Below, piece by piece: positions 54,827 to 64,000 of a DNA stretch of 64,000 nucleotides. Each line of letters starts with the position of its first letter. Within the stretch, counting starts at the first letter, position 1. This DNA comes from an uncultured Mucispirillum sp. (lineage in GTDB: Bacteria > Chrysiogenota > Deferribacteres > Deferribacterales > Mucispirillaceae), in assembly GCA_944323205.1 (NCBI GenBank), contig CALURO010000003.1, positions 62,001 through 126,000 on the forward strand, read 5' to 3'. The position numbers were made by a program, and so were the translations under genes. The notes under the pieces were generated by a model. The model worked only from the letters and a program-made list of their open reading frames with translations, did not search any database and was not told the origin of the DNA.

Positions 54827-56500
54827 TTATTTATCAAATTTATCCATGAAAATGTTGCCAAAGCCTGCATCGGTATTTGTTTCCATTTTTTTCATGTATT
54901 CTTTTGTTTCTCTGCGTTCAGAATCCTGCAGATATTTTTTAATAGAAAGAATAACCTGTTTCTCTTTATTATCTGCTTTGATTACTGTTGCAGTTACTGT
55001 ATCCCCTACATTATACTGATCTAGTGATGCTTTTGCAGGGTCTAAATCAGCAGCAGCTATTACACCTTTAATTTCAAGTGGAAGCTCAACTTCTAAACCT
55101 TGTTTATTTACTGCTGTGATTTTTACTTCAACTGCCTTACCCTGTGGCAGAAGTTTTGTTACTTCTTTCCATGGGTTTGATTCTAACTGTTTTATACCTA
55201 AGCTGATACGCTCTTTATCTTCATCAATATTCAGGATTTTTGCTTCAATAGTATCACCTACTTTGTAAAGCTCATTTAAATCTGCAGGTTCCTCTCTCCA
55301 GGAAATATCGCCTTTACGAACTAAACCGTCTAAGAAACTGCCAAAATCTACAAATAAGCCAAAGTCAGTAATATTTTTAATAGTTCCTCTTACAACAGAG
55401 CCTTCTGGATGTTCTGCTTTTAAAGTTTTCCATGGGTTATCTATTAAGTCTTTAACACTCATGATAACTCTTTTTCGTTCGTTATCATATCCTGTAACTC
55501 TGCCTTCTACTATATCTTTAATATTTAATGTAGATTTAGTATTTTTAAGCCAGCCTATTTCTTCATTTGGCACAAAGCCATCAATGCCTGGTGCAATTTC
55601 TACAACATAACCAGCTCTTTTTCTTGCTACAACTGTTCCTTTAACAGTAGAACCTTCTGGATAATTTTTTGCAGCATCACCCCATGGGTCAATTTGCAAT
55701 TGTTTCATACCAACAGCAACTTTATCAGCTGCCTTATCAATTTCTAATATTACAACTTCCACAACATCGTTTTCTGCTAAAAATTTTGCAGGGTTTTTCA
55801 CTCTGCCCCAGCTCATTTCATTTTTATGCAGAAAGCCGTCTATCCCACCAAGGCTGATAAATGCACCATAATCTTTTAAAGTTTTAACAGCACCTTTTAT
55901 TTTGTCGCCTACTTTATATTTTTCAAAAAATTCGTTTTTTAACTTTTTAGCTTCATCAGCTAAATACTGACGAGGAGATACTAAAACTGAATGTTTTTTA
56001 CCGCCATGTGCTTTTAATATTTTTGCAAGAACTGTTTTATGTAAAAATTTTGCTGGGTCTATATCTTTTAAGTGGATATCAATATGTGTTTCTGGGATAA
56101 ATGCTTCTATTTCACCAACTTTACCACGGTATCCTTTTACTTTTTCAGTATTAACATATTCTGTGATTTTTACTTCTACAGGTTCTCCCCTGTTTTCTTT
56201 TTCTTTAATAGCACTCCAGTCGCTTCTAGCGTTGATTGCTTTTTTAGATAGAAAAACGCCGTCATTATTCATTTTAACGATGCTAAGTTCTACTTCATCA
56301 CCAATTTTTGCTCCTTCTAATTCTGACATCTGAGCTATACCTTCTGTTTTATAGCCAAAGTTAATAAGAGCAGTATCTCCTTTGATTTCTACAATAGTGC
56401 CTTTAACTTCTGCACCTGTGTGATATTGCTGGAGAGACTCTTCAAAGTAGGACTCAAAATCTTCCATGCGTTCTTCGTTTTGTCTGTTTTCATTACTCAT
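54827..56500 (-). CDS. rpsA: 30S ribosomal protein S1
   Basis: 557 residues with six S1 RNA-binding domains, visible as repeated G.V..G.V..I...GA.V.F.....G.. units; the last ones (GTIKNITDFGLFVDFGSFLDGLVRKGDISW and so on) are the most regular. S1 recruits mRNA to the 30S subunit. Its ATG overlaps the ispH stop (ATGA-type), so its synthesis is coupled to ispH. Confidence 0.95.
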   Translation of the reverse strand: MSNENRQNEERMEDFESYFEESLQQYHTGAEVKGTIVEIKGDTALINFGYKTEGIAQMSELEGAKIGDEVELSIVKMNNDGVFLSKKAINARSDWSAIKEKENRGEPVEVKITEYVNTEKVKGYRGKVGEIEAFIPETHIDIHLKDIDPAKFLHKTVLAKILKAHGGKKHSVLVSPRQYLADEAKKLKNEFFEKYKVGDKIKGAVKTLKDYGAFISLGGIDGFLHKNEMSWGRVKNPAKFLAENDVVEVVILEIDKAADKVAVGMKQLQIDPWGDAAKNYPEGSTVKGTVVARKRAGYVVEIAPGIDGFVPNEEIGWLKNTKSTLNIKDIVEGRVTGYDNERKRVIMSVKDLIDNPWKTLKAEHPEGSVVRGTIKNITDFGLFVDFGSFLDGLVRKGDISWREEPADLNELYKVGDTIEAKILNIDEDKERISLGIKQLESNPWKEVTKLLPQGKAVEVKITAVNKQGLEVELPLEIKGVIAAADLDPAKASLDQYNVGDTVTATVIKADNKEKQVILSIKKYLQDSERRETKEYMKKMETNTDAGFGNIFMDKFDK

Positions 56501-57336
56501 CTTGCGACCTCTAAAATATATTCACGCACCTTTTCAAGCAGATATGTAGGGGTGCTTGCCCCTGCTGTCAGCCCCACTTTACTTATACCCTGAAACATAT
56601 CAAGCGATAACTCTGAGACTGTTTCTATGTGATAAGTATATGGACAAATCTCTTTACACAGGTGGTAGAGCCTTGTAGTATTGGCACTGTTTTTACCGCC
56701 AACAACTATCATTACTTCTACTTTTGATGCTACCTCAATAGCAGCTTCCTGCCGTTTTTCAGTAGCTGAGCATATTGTTTTTGCTATTACAAGCTCGCTG
56801 CATTTCTGCTTCAATTTTTCTGCAGCACTTTCAAATATGCCTATATTTTGTGTTGTCTGGGCTAAAAACCCATATTTTTCCACATATTCAAGTGCGCTGG
56901 CTTCTTCTGCACTCTCTATTACTTTATAGGGAATATCTATATAACTGACAATACCTTTTACTTCTGGATGGTCAGATTCCCCAAGGATAACTATATAATC
57001 GCAGCTTTTAGATAATCTTGCTGCTGCTTTTTGCGCTTTTTTAACAAAAGGACAGGCAGCATCTATTACATTGCCAGCATTTTCTGCCAAATATTCTGCT
57101 TCTTTCCTTTCTATACCATGGCTTCTTACTACCACAGACATATCTTTTGATACTTCATCAAGAGATTTAATTGTTGCAACTCCCGCCTCTTTAAGCTCAC
57201 CAACAACCTGCGGATTATGTATAATAGGGCCAAAAGTTACTACATGGCTATACTCTTTTGCAGCATCTTTTACTATATCAATAGCACGTTCAACACCAAA
57301 ACAGAAACCAGCATGTCGTGCAATCATTATTTCCAT
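56497..57336 (-). CDS. ispH: 4-hydroxy-3-methylbut-2-enyl diphosphate reductase IspH
   Basis: 279 residues, the last enzyme of the MEP isoprenoid pathway, with a [4Fe-4S] cluster. The three cysteines are in RHAGFCFGVERA, DAACPFVKKA and KTICSATEKRQEA. Start 57336 (MEIMIARHAGFC) follows AAAGGAG by six bases; an ATG at 57351 would place that site inside the coding sequence. Overlap with rpsA recalls the ispH-S1 fusions found in some Firmicutes. Confidence 0.94.
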   Translation of the reverse strand: MEIMIARHAGFCFGVERAIDIVKDAAKEYSHVVTFGPIIHNPQVVGELKEAGVATIKSLDEVSKDMSVVVRSHGIERKEAEYLAENAGNVIDAACPFVKKAQKAAARLSKSCDYIVILGESDHPEVKGIVSYIDIPYKVIESAEEASALEYVEKYGFLAQTTQNIGIFESAAEKLKQKCSELVIAKTICSATEKRQEAAIEVASKVEVMIVVGGKNSANTTRLYHLCKEICPYTYHIETVSELSLDMFQGISKVGLTAGASTPTYLLEKVREYILEVAR

Positions 57337-57421
57337 TAATGCTCCTTTCAAGCTTAGGATTATTATTTTATACTAATTTTTTTCATTTGGCAAATAAAAT
57401 AGAATATTTTACAACACTTTT

Positions 57422-58081
57422 TTAGTGGTTATGTTTATAAGATATTATCATTTCACCAATTTTATCTGCCACCTGCTCTAAAGAAAGTCCTGTAGTATCA
57501 AGCAAAACTGCATCTTCTGACTGTAAAAGGGGGCTCTCCTTTCTTGTCATATCCATTTCATCCCGTTTTTTTATTTCTTCTAATACTTTTGTATATTCTG
57601 ATGCTTTATCTATACCTTCCCATTCTTTAAAGCGTCTTTTCGCTCTTTCTTCCGGGCTCGCAGTTAAAAATATTTTAATATCAGCATTAGGAAGCACAAC
57701 AGTTGTAATATCTCTGCCTTCCATAATCACATCACTTCCTTCTGCATAAAACTGCTGTTTTTTCACTAAAATTTTTCTTATATCACTATCTGCAGCAACA
57801 AAAGCGACTTTAGAAGAAATTTCAGGGGTACGGATTTCCTTTGTTAAATCATATATTTTACCATTATATTTTATAGAGATTTTTCTACCATTATCTTCTA
57901 AAATAAACTCTGTATTTTCTGCCTTTGCTGCAAGATTATCTTCTCCAAAATGGACACTAAGCCATGCTATACTTCTATACATTGCACCAGTATCAATATA
58001 TGTAAGAGAATATTTTTCTGCAACTATTTTACATACTGAACTTTTGCCACTTCCTGCCGGCCCGTCTATTGCTACCTGCAT
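57422..58081 (-). CDS. cmk: Cytidylate kinase
   Basis: 219 residues, phosphorylating CMP and dCMP. P-loop DGPAGSGKSSVCKIVAE at residues 5-21, then YIDTGAMYRSIAW and the LID with GRDITTVVLPNADIKIFLTASPEERAKRR. The cmk-ispH-rpsA order is common in many bacteria. Confidence 0.95.
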   Translation of the reverse strand: MQVAIDGPAGSGKSSVCKIVAEKYSLTYIDTGAMYRSIAWLSVHFGEDNLAAKAENTEFILEDNGRKISIKYNGKIYDLTKEIRTPEISSKVAFVAADSDIRKILVKKQQFYAEGSDVIMEGRDITTVVLPNADIKIFLTASPEERAKRRFKEWEGIDKASEYTKVLEEIKKRDEMDMTRKESPLLQSEDAVLLDTTGLSLEQVADKIGEMIISYKHNH

Positions 58082-58093
58082 AACCTCACCTTA

Positions 58094-59374
58094 TTATTTT
58101 TCTTCCAGTGATAATAAATCACCTATAAAATCAGGATATGATACATCAAGTGATGCTATATTATCCATTAATACATGTACACCAAATTTTTTAGCAAGAA
58201 TAATATTTACCATTGATATTCTATGGTCATCATAAGCTAAAAGTTTTGCTTTTTCAGGTTCTTTTGTAAGTGGGTGTATTTTTAATCCATCTTCATATTC
58301 TTCTATTTCTGCACCTAATGCTCTAAAATTATTTATAAGTGCTGCTATTCTGTCTGATTCTTTTACACGAAGTTCTTTTGCATCTCTTATTTCAAGTGGT
58401 GCTTCACCAAAAAGTGCAGTCATTGCTAAAACAGGCACTTCATCTATCATATTAGCTATAATATCACCACTTACTCTGCCACCTTTAATTTTTCCACTTG
58501 TTACATAAATATTACCTATAGGCTCATATTCGTTACTTGTTATTTCATATTTTATATCAACACCTAAATCCTTTAACACATTTAGTAAACCTATTCTGCT
58601 TGGATTTAAGCCGCAGTTTTCTATAACTATTTCTGAGCCTTCAAAAATCAAACCAGCACCTATATAAAATGCAGCAGAAGAAAAATCAGCCGGCACATCT
58701 AATTGTGTCTGTTTAAAATCGCCGCCGTAAACTGTTATCCGCCCATTATTATTTTCACATTTTATGCCAAAAGCCTGCAGCATTCTTTCTGTATGGTCTC
58801 TTGTTGGTGTTTTTTCTATATAAGTAACTGCACCATCTAACTGAGCACCAGCTAATAAAACAGCACCTTTTACCTGAGCAGATTTTGTTTCTGCTGCAAT
58901 TTCACATGCTTTCATACTGCCGGGAAGTACTGTTGCAGGAAGCAGTCTGTTATTATCTTTTGCTTTTATTACTGCACCAAGTTTTGTAAGCGGCTCTATT
59001 ACTCTTGCCATTGGTCTGCGTAAAAGAGATGCATCGCCTGTTAATACTGAATAAAAATTATTTGGAGCAAGCACCCCCATAACTAAACGGGCTGTTGTAC
59101 CAGAATTATCACAGTTTAATACATCATATGGCTCTTTAAAATTTTTAACACCTTCTGAATGTATAAGAAGCCTTGAACGCTCATTAACAATGTTTACACC
59201 TAACTGCTGCATAATATTCATAGTAGCAAGTGTATCTCTTGAAATAAGCGGATTTCTTACAACAGAAACACCATCTGCCATACTACCCATTATCACTGCC
59301 CTGTGTGTAATAGATTTATCTGCTGGAACTTTTATATTTCCTTTAAAACATTTGCATTTATCGAATGTAATCAT
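58094..59374 (-). CDS. aroA: EPSP synthase (3-phosphoshikimate 1-carboxyvinyltransferase)
   Basis: 426 residues. It has the pattern VPADKSITHRAVIMGSMADG, LNCDNSGTTARLVMGVLA (phosphoenolpyruvate site), a PADFSSAAFYIGAGL segment and ELRVKESDRIAAL with the conserved Lys/Glu. It joins shikimate 3-phosphate and PEP. It opens the aromatic cluster toward cmk. Confidence 0.96.
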   Translation of the reverse strand: MITFDKCKCFKGNIKVPADKSITHRAVIMGSMADGVSVVRNPLISRDTLATMNIMQQLGVNIVNERSRLLIHSEGVKNFKEPYDVLNCDNSGTTARLVMGVLAPNNFYSVLTGDASLLRRPMARVIEPLTKLGAVIKAKDNNRLLPATVLPGSMKACEIAAETKSAQVKGAVLLAGAQLDGAVTYIEKTPTRDHTERMLQAFGIKCENNNGRITVYGGDFKQTQLDVPADFSSAAFYIGAGLIFEGSEIVIENCGLNPSRIGLLNVLKDLGVDIKYEITSNEYEPIGNIYVTSGKIKGGRVSGDIIANMIDEVPVLAMTALFGEAPLEIRDAKELRVKESDRIAALINNFRALGAEIEEYEDGLKIHPLTKEPEKAKLLAYDDHRISMVNIILAKKFGVHVLMDNIASLDVSYPDFIGDLLSLEEK

Positions 59375-59473
59375 ATATGTACTCCTTTATATCTATATTA
59401 AATGGTTTTTTATAAACTGCATAAACTTAATATATACAGCTAAAAAACCTGTAATTTTCTTATTTATATTTTA

Positions 59474-60310
59474 TTAAAGTTTTCTGCGTTCTCCGCTTAC
59501 TTCTTCTATTTTATCAAAAAGCATTTTTTTGTTATCTTCTTTTATCATATTTTTCCACATACTGATATTTTTTTCTAAATTTTCTACACATTCAAGCAGT
59601 GCTTTCTTATTATCTATAAAAATATCGCTCCACATAGCAGCATCACTTGCAGCAATACGGGTAAAATCTTTAAATCCACCTCCTGCAAAAGATAGTGCTT
59701 CCTTGTTTTTATCTAAAACTGTATCCATTAAACAAAAAGATATTAAATGGGGAAGGTGGCTTACATTGGCAAAAATCCTATCATGCTCATGGCTTGTCAT
59801 TCTGCATACCTGCATATTTATAGATTTATGCAGCTCTTCAAGTGCATTATCAAGCTCAGCATTACCCATAGAAGTTAATATATGTTTGGCACCATTATAC
59901 AAGTCTGCTTCTGAATTAATAAAACCACTTGTTTCCCTGCCTCTGATAGGATGGCCGCCACAGAAATAAAGATTATTATTTTTTGCAGCTTCTAATATAG
60001 TAGTCTTTGTACTGCAGCTGTCTGTTACTGGTTTTTTATATGAAGCCCTGCCCAGCATATTAATAAAATTAACTGCTGACTGCACAGGCACGCATATATA
60101 TATTAAATCAAGGGGAAAATTGATAAATTTCTCAAATTCATCAGTAACCCCTTCAAATATACGGCTTTCCACTGCCTGTATAAGTACAGACTTATGTAAA
60201 TCAAAACCGTAGATTTTTATACCCTTGCAGGCAAAGGCTTTGGCAAATGAACCGCCGATTAAGCCAAGACCTGCAATTCCTATATTTTTAAACTGCATAT
60301 TATTTTGCAA
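59474..60310 (-). CDS. tyrA: Prephenate dehydrogenase
   Basis: 278 residues: NAD-binding GLGLIGGSFAKAFACKG at the start, GGHPIRGRETSGF at about 115-127 with the catalytic His, and a helical C-terminal domain (HEHDRIFANVSHLPHLISF). It has no ACT or chorismate mutase domain. It oxidatively decarboxylates prephenate to 4-hydroxyphenylpyruvate for tyrosine. It overlaps aroF by 11 bases. Confidence 0.94.
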   Translation of the reverse strand: MQNNMQFKNIGIAGLGLIGGSFAKAFACKGIKIYGFDLHKSVLIQAVESRIFEGVTDEFEKFINFPLDLIYICVPVQSAVNFINMLGRASYKKPVTDSCSTKTTILEAAKNNNLYFCGGHPIRGRETSGFINSEADLYNGAKHILTSMGNAELDNALEELHKSINMQVCRMTSHEHDRIFANVSHLPHLISFCLMDTVLDKNKEALSFAGGGFKDFTRIAASDAAMWSDIFIDNKKALLECVENLEKNISMWKNMIKEDNKKMLFDKIEEVSGERRKL

Positions 60311-61319
60311 TTTCCTTTCCTACTGCTTTTGCAATAATTTCTACTTTATCTACTACTTCACAGTATTGGTCTGGAGTTAATGACTGGTCGCCGTCACTTA
60401 ATGCCTCATCTGGATTTGGGTGAACTTCTATCATTAAGCCGTCTGCACCTGCAGCAACAGCAGCAAGAGCCATAGGACCAATACATTCAATCTTGCCTGT
60501 TCCATGACTTGGGTCTACAATGATAGGCAGGTGGGAAAGGTTTTTAATAGCAGGAACACAAGATAAGTCTAATGTGTTTCTTGTATATGTTTCAAATGTT
60601 CTTATGCCTCTTTCGCAAAGAATAATATTTGAGTTACCTTCCTTAGCAATATGCTCTGCTGCCAGTAAAAACTCTTTTAATGTAGCACTCATGCCTCTTT
60701 TTAAAAGAACTGGTTTTTCCTGAGCACCAACTTCATGTAACAGACGGAAATTCTGCATATTTCTTGCACCGATTTGAATAATATCTGCATATTCTGAAAC
60801 AATATCTAAATCTCGTGGGTCTGTAAGCTCTGTTACTACAACCATACCAAACTCATCAGCAGCTTTTCTTAAATAGATTAAACCTTCAGGCCCCATTCCT
60901 TGAAATGAATATGGGCTTGTGCGAGGTTTATAAGCACCGCCTCTTAATATTCTTGAACCTTTTGCACTTGTTCTCATAGCAACAGTGCGAGCCTGCTCTA
61001 AACTTTCAACAGAGCATGGACCGCTCATAATAGCAAGCTCTTTGCCCCCTATTTTGACACCTTTCACATCAATAACAGTATCTTCTTTTTTAAATTCACG
61101 GCTAACAAGTTTATAAGGCTTTGAAATAGGTATAATTTCATCAACACCTGGAAATGTCTGCACCTGTTTGCCTTTTAATAGTGATTCATCACCTATTGCA
61201 CCAATAACTGTTCTTTCCACACCTTCAGAAATAGTTAATCTGTAACCACATGTTTTTAAATGGTCAGTTAAGTTGCCTATTTCTTGTTTTGAGGCATCAT
61301 GTTTCATTACAATAATCAT
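60300..61319 (-). CDS. aroF: DAHP synthase, type I-beta (AroF)
   Basis: 339 residues. An N-terminal ferredoxin-like regulatory domain (about 1-70) precedes the barrel: MSGPCSVESLEQA, RGGAYKPRTSPYSFQGMG, PVLLKRGMSATLKEFLLAAEHI, and DPSHGTGK. It condenses PEP and erythrose 4-phosphate, the first step to aromatic amino acids. Feedback inhibition through the N-terminal domain is known for this type. Confidence 0.95.
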   Translation of the reverse strand: MIIVMKHDASKQEIGNLTDHLKTCGYRLTISEGVERTVIGAIGDESLLKGKQVQTFPGVDEIIPISKPYKLVSREFKKEDTVIDVKGVKIGGKELAIMSGPCSVESLEQARTVAMRTSAKGSRILRGGAYKPRTSPYSFQGMGPEGLIYLRKAADEFGMVVVTELTDPRDLDIVSEYADIIQIGARNMQNFRLLHEVGAQEKPVLLKRGMSATLKEFLLAAEHIAKEGNSNIILCERGIRTFETYTRNTLDLSCVPAIKNLSHLPIIVDPSHGTGKIECIGPMALAAVAAGADGLMIEVHPNPDEALSDGDQSLTPDQYCEVVDKVEIIAKAVGKEIAK

Positions 61320-61343
61320 AATATAACTCCCAGAAAATCTTTA

Positions 61344-62441
61344 TTATTTATTTAAAACTTTTTTTAATGCACTGATAAAGATTTTATTTTCTTCATCTGT
61401 TCCTATTGATACTCTAATATATTCTCTTAATCTATTACCGCCTAAAAATCTAGCGATAACACCTTCTTTTAGTAAATCATCAAATACTTTTTTGCCATCG
61501 CCTGTTTTAATAAGCATAAAATTTGTATCAGTCTTTACATATTCTAATCCCATAGCAGTTAATTCTTTATATAAGTATTCTTTTCCTGCTTTATTTAATG
61601 CAGTAACTTTTTTAATGTGCTCCTGGTCTTTGACAGCTTCTGCACACATAATCTGAGCAGCTGAATTTACATTAAATGGCGGGCGGATTCTATTTATTAA
61701 TGATATACATTCTTTATCTGCCACTAAATAACCGCATCTGATAGATGCAAGTCCGTATGCTTTTGAAAAAGTGCGCATAGTCATAAGGTTATTATACTTT
61801 TTCATAAGTGCAAAGACATCAGGATAATCACCTTCTGCAAACTCAATATATGCTTCATCAAGCACAACAAGCACATTAGATGATAGTTTATCCATAAAAT
61901 CAATAAACTCTTTTTCACCAAAAAGAGTGCCTGTTGGGTTATTTGGATTTGCAAGCATAATAAAGCGTGTTTTATCATTACAAGCATTTAAAATATTTTC
62001 AAAATTAATTGAAAAATCGCTGTTTGTTTCCACCCATCTGCAATGTGATTGTAAACTACGGGCAAGCAGCTCATATTCAGAAAAAGACGGGCTTGGTGCA
62101 AGTGCATGAGTATCACTTGTTAAAAATGCCATATATAAAAGCTGTATAATTTCATCACTGCCTGCACCGCATACAATATTATCAATATCAATATTGTGAA
62201 ATTCTGCTATTGCCTGCCTTAAATAATAGCTGTCCCCTATTGGATATCTTGTAATTTCTTTTTCATATTCTTTTAAAGCTGCTATCGCTTTTGGACTTGC
62301 TCCATAAGGGTTTTCATTAGATGCAAGTTTTACAACCTTTTCTATACCCAGCTCCCTTTGAAGCTCTTTTACTGGTTTGCCTGGAACATAAGCTGATAAT
62401 TCCAAAAGCCCGTCCCACACTAACGATTTATAATCTGCCAT
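61344..62441 (-). CDS. hisC: HisC-type aminotransferase
   Basis: 365 residues of PLP fold type I: LASNENPYGASPKAI, MLANPNNPTGTLF, VLDEAYIEFAEGDY and the PLP Lys in TFSKAYGLASIRCGY (about residue 229). It matches histidinol-phosphate aminotransferase. Placed between aroF and pheA, it probably also or instead transaminates phenylpyruvate and 4-hydroxyphenylpyruvate, or prephenate, in this operon. The substrate cannot be told by eye. Confidence 0.88.
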   Translation of the reverse strand: MADYKSLVWDGLLELSAYVPGKPVKELQRELGIEKVVKLASNENPYGASPKAIAALKEYEKEITRYPIGDSYYLRQAIAEFHNIDIDNIVCGAGSDEIIQLLYMAFLTSDTHALAPSPSFSEYELLARSLQSHCRWVETNSDFSINFENILNACNDKTRFIMLANPNNPTGTLFGEKEFIDFMDKLSSNVLVVLDEAYIEFAEGDYPDVFALMKKYNNLMTMRTFSKAYGLASIRCGYLVADKECISLINRIRPPFNVNSAAQIMCAEAVKDQEHIKKVTALNKAGKEYLYKELTAMGLEYVKTDTNFMLIKTGDGKKVFDDLLKEGVIARFLGGNRLREYIRVSIGTDEENKIFISALKKVLNK

Positions 62442-62442
62442 T

Positions 62443-63513
62443 TTAAAATTCTCCTTTTGGATATGAGCCTAATACTTTTGCAATAGGTGTTTTTTCTATA
62501 AATTCATCTAACACTTTTTTTATTTCAGGATTATCTTTATGACCGTCTATATCTGTATAAAAAAGATATTCCCATGGTTTCTGTTTTGAAGGCCTGCTTT
62601 CAAGAGTAGTCATATTAATGCTGCCATGCTTAAATATTTCTAATACATCGTATAAAGCACCTGATTTATGGTGAACACTGAACATTAATGATGTTTTGTC
62701 ATTACCTGTTGGATTCTGCTGAGTTTTGCCGATTACTACAAACCTTGTAAAATTACCCGGCCCGTCTTCTATATGTCTTTCTATAACCTTTAAATTATAT
62801 ACTGCTTCGGCAAGTTCACTGCCTATTGCTGCAACTGATTCATCATTTTGTGCCATTTCTGCAGCAAGGGCGGTAGATTCGCATGGAATAAGTTCTGTAT
62901 CTGGGAAATTTTTAGCAAGCCATTTTGAACACTGACCCAGCGGGCTTGGGTGAGAATATATTTTTTTAATATCTTCTTTTCTTCCTGTTTTATTTAGCAG
63001 GTTCTCTGCAATCTCCACATACACTTCACCCATAATAATAACATCGCTTTCCATAAACATATCAAGGGACTGGTTGACTGCACCTTCAAGAGAGTTTTCA
63101 ACAGGCACAATACCATAATGTACATGACCTTTTTCTACTCCCTGAAATATTTCACCAATATTTCTAACAGGTATAAGTTTTGCAGACTGGCCAAACCTTT
63201 TTACTGCTGCTAAGTTAGAGAAAGTGCCAACAGGGCCTAAAAAAGCAACCCGCACTTCTTCCTCTAAGCATAAAGATGCACTCATTATCTCACGAAAAAC
63301 ATTTCTTAAAGAATGCTGTGGAAATGGACCTTTATTTTCTTCTTTTAAGCGGGCGTATATTTGCTCTTCCCTGGAATTAACCCATACAGGCGAGCCTTCC
63401 TTTTTCTTAATTTCGCCAACTTCAATAACACAGCCTGCACGCTTATTTAAAAGTGCTAATATCTGGCTGTCAATACTGTCAATTTCTTCTCTTAAATCTT
63501 TTAAAGTTTTCAT
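62443..63513 (-). CDS. pheA: Chorismate mutase / prephenate dehydratase
   Basis: 356 residues. N-terminal AroQ chorismate mutase (LREEIDSIDSQILALLNKRAGCVIEVGEIKK, about 4-34), prephenate dehydratase from FLGPVGTFSNLAAV (about 92) to NFTRFVVIG, and a C-terminal ACT domain with TTLESRPSKQKPWEYLFY for phenylalanine feedback. First gene of the minus-strand aromatic operon. Confidence 0.96.
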   Translation of the reverse strand: MKTLKDLREEIDSIDSQILALLNKRAGCVIEVGEIKKKEGSPVWVNSREEQIYARLKEENKGPFPQHSLRNVFREIMSASLCLEEEVRVAFLGPVGTFSNLAAVKRFGQSAKLIPVRNIGEIFQGVEKGHVHYGIVPVENSLEGAVNQSLDMFMESDVIIMGEVYVEIAENLLNKTGRKEDIKKIYSHPSPLGQCSKWLAKNFPDTELIPCESTALAAEMAQNDESVAAIGSELAEAVYNLKVIERHIEDGPGNFTRFVVIGKTQQNPTGNDKTSLMFSVHHKSGALYDVLEIFKHGSINMTTLESRPSKQKPWEYLFYTDIDGHKDNPEIKKVLDEFIEKTPIAKVLGSYPKGEF

Positions 63514-63705
63514 TTGAAAAGTGTAGCAAAAGATTTTTAAATATTCAATGAAAAAAAATGAAATTTTTTATAAATTTTATAAATTTTTTAATGTAATATT
63601 ATTTTCTACTGTATCATAACTTTTATCAGCATATAATCTATCTTATATTTAATAAGGTTGAAAAAGCTATTCTCATTATAAAAATATCGCAAAGATAAAT
63701 TTTTC

Positions 63706-63733
63706 TTGATAAATTATTTTCTTCATATATAAT
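63706..63733 (+). promoter_or_regulatory. Promoter of fmt, implying a leaderless start
   Basis: TTGATA (63706-63711), a 16-base spacer and TATAAT (63728-63733). A transcript would begin at about 63740, two bases from the ATG at 63742. No ribosome binding site precedes the ATG. Confidence 0.6.
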
Positions 63734-63741
63734 TATACTCT

Positions 63742-64000
63742 ATGAAAAAAATAGTATTTATGGGGACGCCTGAAATAGCTGTTCCATCATTAAAAGCATT
63801 AGTTGAAAATGGATTTAATATTCCATTAGTTATTACTCAGACGGATAAACCAAAGGGCAGAGGACAGTCTATTCAATTTCCGCCTGTAAAAGAGTATGCA
63901 TTAACTGCTGGTTTAGAAGTATATCAGCCTGAAAAAATCAAAAATAATACTGAAGTTATGGAAAAACTTAAAAGTATATCACCAGATTTTTTTGCTGTTG
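63742..64000 (+). CDS. fmt: Methionyl-tRNA formyltransferase, N-terminal part (cut by window end)
   Basis: The first 86 residues begin [20 protein letters not shown] and continue [23 protein letters not shown], the unmistakable start of Fmt, which formylates initiator Met-tRNA. The catalytic motif lies beyond the window. It diverges from pheA. Confidence 0.93.
   Translation, partial: MKKIVFMGTPEIAVPSLKALVENGFNIPLVITQTDKPKGRGQSIQFPPVKEYALTAGLEVYQPEKIKNNTEVMEKLKSISPDFFAV

Overview
The window looks like chromosome from an AT-rich Gram-negative bacterium. Lipopolysaccharide heptose genes (gmhA and two family 9 glycosyltransferases), an outer-membrane TonB receptor, lipoproteins and RseP indicate a two-membrane envelope. 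The short-type ExbB, the hisZ-purA, ispH-rpsA and aroF-hisC-pheA neighbourhoods and the base composition suggest a host-associated member of the Deferribacterota, perhaps Mucispirillum-like. That placement is recalled from memory and was not tested by a search.

Layout. 1-3.9 kb: end of a LysM protein, a frameshifted mini-gene, then a minus-strand set (RluA-type synthase, two heptosyltransferases, a secreted protein). 3.97-6.8 kb: hflX, apparently starting at ATT, two small unknown genes and an FmdB zinc ribbon. 6.9-7.1 kb: a 201-bp MITE with 9-bp target duplications; further family members lie at 14.3-14.9, 17.1-17.3 and 46.4-46.6 kb. 7.2-14.2 kb: gmhA, mfd, two parvulin-type chaperones, an RqcP-like S4 protein, a cupin and ndk. 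14.1-17.5 kb: repeat-rich DNA with a PfkB sugar kinase and two unknown genes.

17.5-37.2 kb: one tightly packed 14-gene run. In order it encodes a 1,091-residue lipoprotein, a TonB-dependent receptor, an ABC ATPase, its permease, a two-anchor membrane protein, ExbB, ExbD, TonB, an M16 zinc-peptidase lipoprotein, a YejABEF-type peptide importer and a beta-barrel-like outer-membrane protein. A perfect 11-bp dyad lies just upstream. Read together, it looks like a complete capture, energised import, periplasmic cleavage and inner-membrane uptake route for a peptide or small protein. It resembles in logic the Fus (FusA/FusB/FusC/FusD) ferredoxin-piracy systems, but with its own Ton motor and a Yej importer. 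This is the strongest candidate for an undescribed system here.

37.2-40.4 kb: a SAM-I riboswitch controlling metY-metX and a small unknown gene. 40.4-44.8 kb (minus): a formyltransferase paralogue lacking two catalytic residues, a secreted protein, a CZB-domain chemoreceptor and trmI. 44.9-46.6 kb is an accessory island: a broken IS30 transposase, a candidate ~90-nt RNA, an IS256-like fragment, a ToxN-type (type III) toxin with an unusually small antitoxin region, and a MITE. 46.6-48.7 kb: two unknown genes and a Lys-Glu-Val-Asp tRNA operon. 48.9-63.5 kb (mostly minus): purA, hisZ, an aminotransferase, a divergent TetR regulator, rseP, rpsA, ispH, cmk and the aromatic amino acid cluster aroA-tyrA-aroF-hisC-pheA. 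The window ends inside fmt, which may be leaderless.
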